A stretch of 20,758 nt of DNA. Source: a virus. The stretch's first letter is position 1. Each line of letters opens with the position of its first letter. Both the position numbers and the translations under genes were made by a program. Below the pieces are notes generated by a model, which did not search any database, was not told where the DNA came from, and saw only the letters and a list, made by a program, of their open reading frames with translations. Positions 1 through 11,180 of the stretch are shown here, piece after piece. The stretch spans positions 1 through 20,758 of IMG/VR virus record IMGVR_UViG_3300020731_000094; one strand, 5' to 3'.

Positions 1-1712
1 TCTAAAACATCAGGTGTTCTATGGTTTGTTGTAATATCATACCAACCAGAACCTTTTTGGAAAAAAATGTCACTAGCAACATTATTTGCACGTCTAGGTA
101 AACCAGTTGTTTCATCAATTGGATAATCTGATCTTACAAATGTTGTTGATGGTTTAGAAATTGTTTGAGTATATGTAAAACCAGACGGATCAAAACTTAA
201 TATTACATTTTTTTTATTCCCTTGAATAACATCGTAAATTTGATTTTCAATATCGTTTAATTTAGGTAAATTTGTTACTTCGTATACATATTCATTAATA
301 TTTATTAATTGTTCAGGGGCACCTAAAAATTTTAAAAAGAAATTTAACGATGATTTTGTACCTTTTGATTTATAAATGTGTGCTAAATTAATTAATAGTC
401 TCCTATAAAATTCATATTCCGCCTCAATAAATGTTTTACCTTCTGGTACACCACTATATTGATTAGTACTTCTTGTATATAATGTTTGATCTATTGTGTT
501 TTCATCAAATAAATTAATGGTTTCTAAACCTAAATTATTTGCTAAATTTTTTAATAAAATATCAGGTAAGTTATTAATACCATCATAACTTACATTTCTC
601 ATAAATGCAATGTTATCAATATATTTTTTTACACTATCAAAACTTTGTCCATATAATTGAAATACTGATGTTATTTTTTGGTCTGGTGTATCGTATTCAA
701 ATAGTTGTGGTGCAGATAAAAATCTAACCATTAAATTAGATTTATAATCATCAATCAAATCAGCGGTATCACTTAGATTTTGAACATATTGATCAAATTT
801 TAATCCAACAATTTGTAAATTCCAATTATCATCTGATATTGGCCAATTATATTCAACTCTTACTAATGCGGTATTTGAACTATCAAAGGTATCTTTTGGA
901 ATATAAAATCCCGCATTATATTTTGGACTAGTGTCTTTTGTTAATAACGTACCTTCAACATCATCTAAATTATTAAAAAATTCTTCAGTGATCCCATTAT
1001 TTGGCCTAAATAATAAATTTTGATTATATGTAGTTCCGGTTCCAAATGGATTACCATTAACAGTAAAAGTAATTATATTATTAACTGGTTGTACATAATT
1101 AATGATATCATATGTTGTGCCATTAATGTCTAATACATATTTTTTATATGACAAATAAAAATTCCTTATTGGATTGTCAGTTTCAATTATAGTATTTGAA
1201 TTTGGTTTTAATAAAACAATTTCAAATGGATTAAATAATTTAGAATTTTCAATTTGAAATTGTGTTGTTTTAGAATATGTGTTATAACTGATATTAAATG
1301 CAGAATTTAACGAACCTCCAATCGGTGCATTGACATTAACCACAAAACCAGCAGGAAATTTATTGATAATTCTTGTTATTGAAACTAATAATCTACTTTT
1401 TAAAGAACCGAATAAAGATTTACCAGCATCATCTTTAGCACCTTTAAAAACAATAAGATTTTGTTTTTCTTGATCGGAAATTGTTGTTGGTGCATCTAAT
1501 TCTTGTTTTAAATTATCTAATGTTAAAAAATCTGAAAATGGACTTGTTTTAAATTTTTTAGAATCTTTTTCAGGAATGACATTATCAATAGCAAAACTAG
1601 TCATAGTCATTTGACTTGACCCGTCTGTAATTTGTACACCCACAAGATTATCTGCGAAAGTATCCGCCCCACTTGCTGCTTGACTTGGAACTTTATATCT
1701 TACTGTTGCCAT
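1..1712 (-). CDS. Virion structural protein, probable tail/baseplate component, 3' end outside window
   Basis: The frame is open from an ATG at 1712-1710 to the window edge, giving 570 complete codons with no stop, so the C-terminus is missing. The protein begins MATVRYKVPSQAASG. Around residues 430-475 it has a segment containing RRLLINLAHIYKSKGTK followed by SLNFFLKFLGAPEQL. A basic-hydrophobic stretch with KGT followed by a hydrophobic helix resembles the conserved part of P2 gpI-type tail proteins that join baseplate and fibres; this resemblance is judged by eye and is modest. The start codon overlaps the stop of the upstream gene by one base (TAATG), which suggests translational coupling within a late structural operon. 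No signal peptide or membrane segment is evident. A tail or baseplate role is inferred mainly from context; the exact part is unknown. Confidence 0.7.
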   Translation of the reverse strand, partial: MATVRYKVPSQAASGADTFADNLVGVQITDGSSQMTMTSFAIDNVIPEKDSKKFKTSPFSDFLTLDNLKQELDAPTTISDQEKQNLIVFKGAKDDAGKSLFGSLKSRLLVSITRIINKFPAGFVVNVNAPIGGSLNSAFNISYNTYSKTTQFQIENSKLFNPFEIVLLKPNSNTIIETDNPIRNFYLSYKKYVLDINGTTYDIINYVQPVNNIITFTVNGNPFGTGTTYNQNLLFRPNNGITEEFFNNLDDVEGTLLTKDTSPKYNAGFYIPKDTFDSSNTALVRVEYNWPISDDNWNLQIVGLKFDQYVQNLSDTADLIDDYKSNLMVRFLSAPQLFEYDTPDQKITSVFQLYGQSFDSVKKYIDNIAFMRNVSYDGINNLPDILLKNLANNLGLETINLFDENTIDQTLYTRSTNQYSGVPEGKTFIEAEYEFYRRLLINLAHIYKSKGTKSSLNFFLKFLGAPEQLININEYVYEVTNLPKLNDIENQIYDVIQGNKKNVILSFDPSGFTYTQTISKPSTTFVRSDYPIDETTGLPRRANNVASDIFFQKGSGWYDITTNHRTPDVL

Positions 1713-2632
1713 TATATATTTGTAATAGTATCAAAGTTTAGTGTTTCATCAATATCTGTTCTTTCTTCTCTAACCTCAAATAACGTATCATTAAATGTAT
1801 CTTTAATTTCATAAAGGTTATATTGTTTGTAGATATTATTGTCCTTATCATATATTGTGTATATACCCGGAGTAACCGCTTTAGTTTGATTACCATAAAG
1901 AGCATAAGCCAATGTATTTGTATCGTATTCAACCATTTCAACCTCCAAAGTTGTTGGGTTAACATATGTATTTGTTAATATAATTTTTTGAGATGGTTGT
2001 CCAATAAATGGTACTGTATTTGGTTTATTAGATGGGGCAGATGATGGTGTTATTGTTAAAAACATTAAGTTTGTTGCATTTTCACTATATTGATATCTAA
2101 TCGCCTTTTGTGTTGTATTAGTTAAATTTGATGTAATTGGTGTACAATAAAAAGAAGATGTTACAATCTTATAAAAATTGGGTGTTTTCTGATTTGTATT
2201 TGTATCAATATATTCCACTCTATACCCAACTAATCCTTGTGGTGTGAATTTATTCATATCGGCAGTGGGTACAGTACTTAAATCAATAACCAAACCCCTA
2301 ACAGAAGGTAATGATGCCAATATACCACAATCTGTAATTGTTGTTCTTATTTGTTTTGGTCTAATATGTATTGTATATATACCTAATTCATTAAAATCAG
2401 AAGAATTTAATTTTAAATTATATAAACCACCTAATATTTCAACATTTGGTGCATTTACGTCATCCGTGGTATCTGAATTATGATACACAGGAGTTAAAAT
2501 GTCTGTTGACGTTAATTTTTTTAACGTAACCGCAGAAGTTGTTAATCTATCCGCAGTATAATGATAAAAAATATCCACATCTGCCGGTGAAACATCACTT
2601 GGTCTTATAATCCCGTAGCTACCTATCGCCAT
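1712..2632 (-). CDS. Hypothetical virion-associated protein, 306 aa
   Basis: This is a 306-residue protein starting MAIGSYGIIRPSDVSPADVD. It is rich in T, N, S, I and Y, has few Lys/Arg, and shows the alternating polar/hydrophobic pattern of beta-rich virion proteins. I do not recognise a named domain. The stop codon overlaps the ATG of the next gene by one base (TAATG), and the gene lies in an unbroken series of structural genes, so a tail or baseplate-associated role is likely. It is the only gene of this left-hand series preceded by a real intergenic gap (49 bases), which holds an AT-rich promoter-like stretch. The ATG at 2632 was chosen because it is the first in the frame after that gap. 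Function unknown. Confidence 0.7.
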   Translation of the reverse strand: MAIGSYGIIRPSDVSPADVDIFYHYTADRLTTSAVTLKKLTSTDILTPVYHNSDTTDDVNAPNVEILGGLYNLKLNSSDFNELGIYTIHIRPKQIRTTITDCGILASLPSVRGLVIDLSTVPTADMNKFTPQGLVGYRVEYIDTNTNQKTPNFYKIVTSSFYCTPITSNLTNTTQKAIRYQYSENATNLMFLTITPSSAPSNKPNTVPFIGQPSQKIILTNTYVNPTTLEVEMVEYDTNTLAYALYGNQTKAVTPGIYTIYDKDNNIYKQYNLYEIKDTFNDTLFEVREERTDIDETLNFDTITNI

Positions 2633-2667
2633 CCTATTTATTTTTTAATTAATTTATTTGTCTCTTT

Positions 2668-2675
2668 TATAAATA
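2668..2675 (-). promoter_or_regulatory. AT-rich promoter-like element ahead of the 306-aa gene
   Basis: On the minus strand the octamer TATTTATA lies 35 bases ahead of the ATG at 2632, within the only intergenic gap of the left-hand structural cluster. The distance would fit a -10 type element with a short leader. The same octamer precedes several other genes here, but it is pure A/T and some copies are expected by chance, so this is tentative. Confidence 0.25.
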
Positions 2676-2681
2676 TAAAAT

Positions 2682-3602
2682 TTATTGTTTTTGAATATTA
2701 AAAAATCCATCCCCGTATATTTCTAACTCTCCTGTATTTTCTATTTCACCCAATCTTAAATTATTTTCCATTATACTTAATTTACCTCTTTCCACGAATA
2801 TGTCAGAATAAACAATTGGATCATCAATAAACCCTATAAAATGTTCATTTCTTGTTAACATTTGATTAAACACTTCTTCTTTTTGAAAATTATTTGTATT
2901 TCCAGTAATTGATGTAATCCCATCCGCATAATCAGTATAAAATAAATTATCAATTGTATATGAACTATAAACAACACCATCCGTAGTTATTCCACCTGTT
3001 ACTCCTGAATATGTATCAGATCCATATAATTTCAATTCACTAATCCTACTTCTACCTAATGCTGCAAATGAAAATGTAGTATATCCTGTGTTATTTGTAT
3101 AGTCTAAATCATTAATATAATCTTGTGTTTGACCTGTTATATCTGTATATGGAATTGTAAAACCACTAAATGTACCTAATGGATTTACAATAGTTAAATT
3201 TAGTGGTACATTTATATTTTTACTTAATGTTTGTGAATTCCAAGGAGAATTTAATAAAATAGATAAAGTATATCCAGAAGGTATACTATATGTATGGGTT
3301 AATGTTGGAAGATTTTCACCAATATTTTGACTAACAGTAATACCAGATATATTACCATCTCCCCAATCAATTGTAAATTCTTGAGTTACAATCGTTCTTA
3401 ATTGTGTTGAATCAACAGTATTATAAACTTGAATAGTATTACCAGTTTGTGTGTATGAAAAATTACATAATTGTTCTACCTGCGTTAAATTCCCATCAAA
3501 CCCAACCATGACACCCATTTCATCCACAGTTGATTCTAAAAATATGGGTATTTGATACGATGTTGACCCTGTAACATATAATAATTGATAACTATTTTCC
3601 AT
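2682..3602 (-). CDS. Virion protein with PKD-like motif, 306 aa
   Basis: This 306-residue protein starts MENSYQLLYVTGSTSYQIPI. Near residues 78-85 it carries FTIDWGDG, followed about 30 residues later by LTHTYSIPSGYTLSI. The WGDG strand followed by an HTY strand is the signature of PKD-type immunoglobulin-like folds, common in surface-binding and fibre proteins. The C-terminal part contains ordered short strands (MENNLRLGEIENTGELEIYG) that could form a repetitive beta structure. The ATG overlaps the stop of the 265-aa gene by one base. It is probably an exposed tail, baseplate or fibre component, possibly involved in surface attachment. That role is inferred from the fold motif and neighbours; there is no specific family assignment. 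Confidence 0.7.
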   Translation of the reverse strand: MENSYQLLYVTGSTSYQIPIFLESTVDEMGVMVGFDGNLTQVEQLCNFSYTQTGNTIQVYNTVDSTQLRTIVTQEFTIDWGDGNISGITVSQNIGENLPTLTHTYSIPSGYTLSILLNSPWNSQTLSKNINVPLNLTIVNPLGTFSGFTIPYTDITGQTQDYINDLDYTNNTGYTTFSFAALGRSRISELKLYGSDTYSGVTGGITTDGVVYSSYTIDNLFYTDYADGITSITGNTNNFQKEEVFNQMLTRNEHFIGFIDDPIVYSDIFVERGKLSIMENNLRLGEIENTGELEIYGDGFFNIQKQ

Positions 3603-4398
3603 TATTGTCTTTTTTCATAAAATATTATTGGATCTCCAGATTCACCTATTCTAGAACCAACATTAACTCCATCAAATCTAAAAACTTGATAAGAATAATC
3701 TGTTCTATCTATCACAACTTTATAATACATATCACTACTTTCATTAACTTCTTGTACTGAAGTTAATCCAGTAGTTGTAAAATCTGCAATTGTACCATCT
3801 TTTGCATTAAAGAATTTACCAGTCATCCAAAATGTGTCTCCAGTTAATGTTGTTGGTACAATTGCACTATCATCTTGAAACCAAAATAAATACATATTTT
3901 CTTTATTTCTATAATTATTACCCGTAAATACAGGTAAATATATATACTCATTTAACGGACCATAAAAATATTTTTCACCATTTGGTAATAATAAATTTCT
4001 TGTCATCACTAATCTTCTATTACTTCTATCAGGTGTAGCACCGCTAGGTGTTTTATAAAATTCTAACCTAAAAAAACTTTTAGTTGAATCTTTTAACATT
4101 AAAGCGTTTTCTTGTGTTGTTATACCAATAAGACTGTAATCTAAACCATTTGTATATGTTGAACCACTATCTAAAAAATAAAAATAAAACCAAATATCTG
4201 TTTGATTTATATTGTTTGTTGATGTGTATGGTTTATGGATATATCTAAATGTTTCAAAATTACTTATTGGGTTAATTACACTATTTAATACCTCAATTTC
4301 AAAATCAACTAAATTCTCCTCCCAACCTGCGTCAGTTTTAAAATTTTGTTCTGTGTTTAATATTACACTTATGTCATTTTTTGATTTTAAAAGTTCCA

Positions 4399-4399
<1 letters not shown>
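3602..4399 (-). CDS. Hypothetical virion-associated protein, 265 aa
   Basis: The protein starts MELLKSKNDISVILNTEQNF and is rich in aromatic residues and short T/N/G loops, with no predicted signal peptide or transmembrane segment. No known domain is recognised. Both ends are coupled: its ATG overlaps the stop of the 599-aa gene by one base, and its stop overlaps the ATG of the PKD-motif gene by one base. This strict coupling inside the structural cluster supports co-expression with tail proteins and perhaps a fixed stoichiometry. A role in the tail or baseplate is an inference from position only. Confidence 0.65.
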
Positions 4400-6197
<1,798 letters not shown>

Positions 6198-6198
<1 letters not shown>

Positions 6199-9100
6199 TA
6201 GTTAACTGTTGTAAACGCATTAGTTGGCCCAAATCTTTCTATAAATTTATCCAAACCTGTACTTCCATGTTTTAATCCAAAATAATATTGGAATGGAGTT
6301 GATAATATTTGTTTATTACCTGAATAATAATCTTGTGTTTGTGGTATTATACAACCATCCTCAATAATCCAATCTAATACATTCCAACCAGTAACACCAT
6401 CAGTTCCAGCAGGTCCATATCTCGTATATAATGTACCTCCTGTTGCAATTACTTGTCCTTGTACCAAACCAGTTCCGGTTACATACAAATATGTAAACCC
6501 CGGAAATTCTGTATTATAATCCATATGATTATCAATAAGACCATAATCAATCGTATCAAATTCCAGTACATTACTAATGATACCATTTACATTTATTGTT
6601 AAACCTGAAAATGTATTTGTTATAGGTAATAACAAATATTTATCAATTGGATGATTTGGTGCACCTGAAAATTGGTAACCATAAGTCATTCCTTGTAATG
6701 GTTGGATTTGAACATTTCCATAATCCCAAGATTGATTTACCGAATCACCAAATCCAGTTGCTTTTTTATCCCATAAATAAAAAGGTATAGGTTGAGATGA
6801 TTCTGTTAATCTACCTGGTGAATTTAAACAACCTCTTATTTTTTCACCATTTAAATTATCTAATTTAAATGTTATTGGTGTTGGTCCCCAAGATCCATTA
6901 TTAAGTTTAAAAAATTGTGGTTCAAATCTTGGTTGGATAAATTGATAATCATAACCAACGTAATATGGATTTTGTAAATCAAAAACTTCAATACCAGCTT
7001 CAGAATTTTGTGAAATTAATTGAAGTATATCACCATTTAAAGGTTCATCTGCACCAATATTAGTAAATCCACTATTAGTGAAAAAATAATCAATATCAAA
7101 ACTAATATCACTACCTAAATCTGTTAATTTTGTTTCTAATCTATAATTTATTGTCAAACCTAAAATATCACCAATATCTTGGTAAGATGTTGCACCAATT
7201 AATCTTGAGACTGAACAATTAACATCTAAACTTGGGTCACAACAAATTTCACCCATAAAAACATCTCTAGGACCTAAATCAACCATTGTAGTTGGTTTAC
7301 CTAAAAACTCAACATTTGTACCACCCTTATTTTCATTAATACCAAAATTAGTACCATCAAAAGGTGATGAACGATAATAAAACATTTGATCATTATCAGA
7401 ATATGTCACAACATTACCACAATATTTACCATGTTTTGCTTTAAATAAAAAGAAATATAAAGACCCAGATAACCAATTATCTATAAATGAATAATTAACA
7501 ATACCACCACAAAATAATTTACCAACTCTTCTTCTAACTTTATATTCAAATAATATATCAATTAAACGACCTGTTGTTTGTGTTCCCGGTACAATATAAT
7601 ATATGCCATATGAAAATTCTGAACCACCACTTTCATGAGTAATTCTACTATAATTAGGAGGTAATAAATTACCTCCTTCATTATAAATTGTTGTTGCAAC
7701 AACATCTATAATTTCATTTGATGGAGTTCCATTTGGAACTAGAACTCTAGTAAAATTATTAGTTGTACCTGTATAATATGTATTAACAATATGTGAATTA
7801 TAAGGTATATTATATAATTGACAACCTTCTTCTAATGGTATTAATGGTACTCCAGTTTTAGAAACATTATTATCATATATTGTTACAACATATGTTTCAG
7901 GGCTATATTCAAATATATTATTATTATCTTGAAAATCAATCGTATAACCAATAATTTGTGGATTAAGTGGATCGTAATCGTGATAATATATGGGTTGTGG
8001 ATTTCTAAAATATGTGGATTCCGTAAGATTTGTTGGTATTAATAAATCAGATAAATTAATAACTGTAAAAGTATTATTTGTAACACCACTAATACCTAAA
8101 CTATAACCACTTTGAATGGCATAAAAAGTTAGATAATCGGGTTGTGGTGGTGTTGTTACTTCAACAGTATCATAAGTATTTGTAATATTGTTATAAACAT
8201 ATGTTTTATATGTGTATGTTAAATTACCAATAAAAGTAGATCCGGAACATGGTGAATTAGGAAAGTCTGATGCACCTGAAAAAGTAATTGTTAACCCGGA
8301 TGATACGAAATACGATGGAGATTCTTCCGGCATCGTATAAGATGTGGAAAAAGTAAATGAACCTATCGGACAAGAATCATTAACATTTATTTCTTTTGGT
8401 GAGTTGGTTGCAGAACTTGTTGTACACTCTACACAATCGGGATATGTGACTAAATATAATTTTTTTTGTGATCCTTCTTGTACATTTCTAGCAATTCTTA
8501 AAATTGCTCTACCCACAAACCTAATTGGTCTATGATTACATGTGTTACCTAAACTATATAATGCATTTACTAATACATTAAAAAATATTAATTTTACCGA
8601 ATTAAATAACCAATCAATAAATGCCAAAACATCCGCAATCAATAATGTGAATGTATAATTTTTAATTCCAAAATTTACTGGTGGTGTATTATGTGTAGAT
8701 GAACAATCTTCCTCTTCTGCAGGTAATAATTCTTTTAACCCTAAAAAATTATCTTTTTTAAAAGTTGACCCAGGAAAAAATGAACTTTGAAATGAAGATA
8801 CTGTATAAACCTTACCGTAAGTTATTCTATAAAAATAATCTTGTGGATAATAAAAACCATCAATATTATTTAATATTAATGATTGTGAATTAGATGGGTA
8901 ACCACTATATTCTGTTGTAAAATTATAAGATTGTTGTTTTTCATTTTCATACTCTCTTATATTAGGTACTAAATAAGACCCAATAGCTCTAACCCTTTCT
9001 AAACCACCATCTTTTAAACTAAATCTAAATCTATAACATGAAGAAGTTGGTATGCCTTTATTTGGATCATTAGTATATTCTTGTTCACCAAATTCATTTG

Positions 9101-10103
9101 TATATAAAAAATCTCTGTTCATTGGAACGGGAAATGAAAAACCACCATCATCGCTAATATCTTCATGTAAATCAAAATATTCCAAAATAGGTCTATTTGA
9201 TTCATCGTTAGCATATGAAAATCTTATTGCTTCGATTTTTCCTGCTTTAGTTGTTAAATCACATTTACGACCCATTTTTTTTCTGGGTTGACAATTTTTA
9301 TTAATTGAATTTTTTCCTGTATCTGTAAATGTACCACCAATTATATATGCCTTTGGTTGTATTTTAATACCAATAGAGGATAAATCAAAATCAGTTCTTG
9401 TTATACCAATTCGACATATATCTTGATTTCCCCAAAATGGTGAAACTTGTATTGTTTTATTATATTTAAAAATTTGAGGAAGTGAATCTAAATCTTCAGA
9501 TGATTTAAATTGATATGTGTTTTTGAATTGATCGACACCTTTACCTTGTCTTATAAAATCATCGGGTCTTAATGAAAAACAACCAATATCAGATAAATCC
9601 CCATCAAAATGTATTGTTTGTTGACCTAATGGTACTCCCCATATCATAAAATCACCAGCATCATTTGTTTTAACTGTATATTTATAATATTTTTCAAATA
9701 CTTCCAAATATTCTTCACGAGTTAAAATATCTTCTTGATCCGGAAATGTTCCTGTTGGTTCATGTCCTCCATGTTGTTTTCTTGAGGGTAATAGATTATA
9801 ACGATAATTATTATCGTCTTTATCTTCTACTGTGGTATAAGGGTATAAAACTGAAATTACGGGATCATTAACATCCACATCATCTAATGGTACAAATATT
9901 GAAACTCTTATATTTGGTACACCAAATCCATTGTTTGCAGTTACTCTACCAACAACAACACCATAATCACTACAAAATGATCTATATACGTCTGTTTGAC
10001 TAATTTTTAGGGAAAGTATTTCTAATAAGTCATAAGAATTTTCCAAATTTATAGTTAAAAACTGATCTTTACCAATATTAGTTGATATTCTATACTTATT
10101 CAT
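6198..10103 (-). CDS. Giant virion structural protein (probable baseplate/tail), 1301 aa
   Basis: This is the largest gene in the window. It starts MNKYRISTNIGKDQ. Residues about 45-175 look like a carboxypeptidase-regulatory-like or transthyretin-type beta domain: GRVTANNGFGVPNIRVSIFV, then later DAGDFMIWGVPLGQQTIHFD. A Cys- and aromatic-rich region follows, and around residues 478-515 there is an unusually hydrophobic stretch (IADVLAFIDWLFNSVKLIFF). The rest is beta-rich with many S/G/T loops. Position between gp6-like and other tail genes supports a baseplate or proximal tail role; no named family is recognised. The start codon lies inside the last codons of the upstream GIY-YIG gene (8-base overlap). 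The first 30 residues have a diverged duplicate in a 37-codon fragment at 11011-11124, which suggests that the 5' end of this gene was replaced when the nuclease gene invaded. Confidence 0.75.
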
Positions 10104-10980
10104 TAATTACATATTTTTTTATTATTCGATATACAGAGTTTGGATGTAAATTTACAATTTCACTAATTTCTTTATAAGTTAGTTTATCTTTTAGTTCTCT
10201 TATTTGTTTGTGTTTTTCTATGTCAGAATTAGGTGAAAATCCATTATTAGTAGTTTCACTAAATCTTTTTAAACAATTTTTACATTTATAATTTTGTTTT
10301 TTTATGTTTTTTAAATAAACAAAACCAGCTCGTTTTAAATTAATACTTTTACAATGGGGACATTCTAATTTAAAATTGTTATTAAATTCGTGAACCCCAT
10401 ATTTTTTTTGTTTTTCTAAATCTTTATACTCCCATATAAACCCACCAAAAGTTTTACGTTCTTTTCTACAAACCATACCTATATTTGAAGAATTTTTTAA
10501 ACCTATTGTAAGTGCAGCAATTTTCATATTTTTAAATTCATTCAATTTATTTCCATTTAAATCATATTGTACTACTGGTTCACCCAGCTCTAATGATTTT
10601 TTCATTTTAGAATACGTTAATTTTGATTCTTCAGACCATTTATTTCCTAATGTAGTTCCTGCCTTTGGTGTTAAATTAAACCCATTTTTTACAGAATTAT
10701 AAGTATCAATGTAAAATTGTTCTCTTTCTATTAAAAATTTAATATCAATATTTTCTTCAATTATATAAAATCTAAAAGACTCTTCACCATGTTTATTCCA
10801 AGATCTTTGTAATTTTATGCTAGTGTGTTTTTTATTTTTTAATAAATTAAAATGAACTATTATTCTTTTTTTTAATTTAATAGTTGATCCAATATAAACT
10901 TTGTTGTTTATAATATTTTTTATCATATAAACACAATTATAACTAATAACATTAATTCTTTCTTTAAATATATATTCCAT
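10096..10980 (-). CDS. GIY-YIG homing endonuclease with NUMOD, zinc-ribbon and HTH modules
   Basis: The protein has 294 residues from the ATG at 10980; an in-frame TTG at 11004 would add eight residues and is less likely. Residues 16-103 form the GIY-YIG nuclease: CVYMI, VYIGS, Arg39 and Glu86 within LIEREQFYID. Residues 110-130 (TLGNKWSEESKLTYSKMKKS) match NUMOD3, and 136-186 (VVQYDLNGNKLNEF then FGGFIWEY) match NUMOD1. These are DNA-binding modules of phage homing endonucleases. Next comes a four-Cys zinc ribbon (C207, C210, C233, C236) like that at the start of IS1-type transposases, then a helix-turn-helix (YKEISEIVNLHPNSVYRIIK). The enzyme would nick or cut a cognate gene lacking the insert and promote its own spread. 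The gene lies between a displaced 5' gene fragment and the intact virion gene, and its stop overlaps the latter's start. Confidence 0.88.
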   Translation of the reverse strand: MEYIFKERINVISYNCVYMIKNIINNKVYIGSTIKLKKRIIVHFNLLKNKKHTSIKLQRSWNKHGEESFRFYIIEENIDIKFLIEREQFYIDTYNSVKNGFNLTPKAGTTLGNKWSEESKLTYSKMKKSLELGEPVVQYDLNGNKLNEFKNMKIAALTIGLKNSSNIGMVCRKERKTFGGFIWEYKDLEKQKKYGVHEFNNNFKLECPHCKSINLKRAGFVYLKNIKKQNYKCKNCLKRFSETTNNGFSPNSDIEKHKQIRELKDKLTYKEISEIVNLHPNSVYRIIKKYVINE

Positions 10981-11010
10981 AATTATAAATATATAAAATT
11001 TCAAAAAAAC

Positions 11011-11124
11011 CTAATGTCTGTTTAAACTTAAAATTTCAAGAATATCGAAATTTTGTTTTAGTTCTACTGTAATATTTTGATCTACACCAATATTGGTGTA
11101 AATTCTATGTTTTTGTATACCCAT
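11011..11124 (-). pseudogene. Displaced 5' fragment of the 1301-aa virion gene (37 codons)
   Basis: The ATG at 11124 opens a 37-residue frame ending at TAG (11013-11011). Its product has RIYTNIGVDQ and DILEILSL, which align with RISTNIGKDQ and DLLEILSL at the N-terminus of the 1301-aa protein; over 30 ungapped residues I count 18 identities. The homology ends where the frame closes, just before the third nuclease gene. The simplest reading is that this is the original 5' end of the virion gene, cut off by the homing endonuclease insertion, while the downstream copy got a new, diverged 5' end. Alternatives are a small functional peptide or a remnant of a paralogous gene. It keeps its own AT-rich leader directly behind gp6, so it may still be translated. 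Confidence 0.8.
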
Positions 11125-11180
11125 ATTTATATAAATAGAAAAAAATTAATTTTCTAATTTTAATATAAATAATTTTAAGA

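Noticed and set aside
1738-1965. Nested 75-codon minus-strand frame
   Set aside because: It is wholly inside the 306-aa structural gene in another frame and looks like a composition shadow.
10981-11004. TTG at 11004 as the start of the third endonuclease gene
   Set aside because: It adds only a hydrophobic AT-encoded stretch (LKFYIFII); the ATG at 10980 starts right before the nuclease domain.
10096-11124. Group I or II intron carrying the GIY-YIG gene in the virion gene
   Set aside because: The downstream reading frame keeps a complete N-terminus of its own, homologous to the fragment upstream, so nothing needs to be spliced, and I could not recognise intron core structures.
11130-11165. 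AT-only inverted repeats after the gp6-like gene as a terminator
   Set aside because: The stem is only A/T with weak pairing, so it cannot be told from composition bias.
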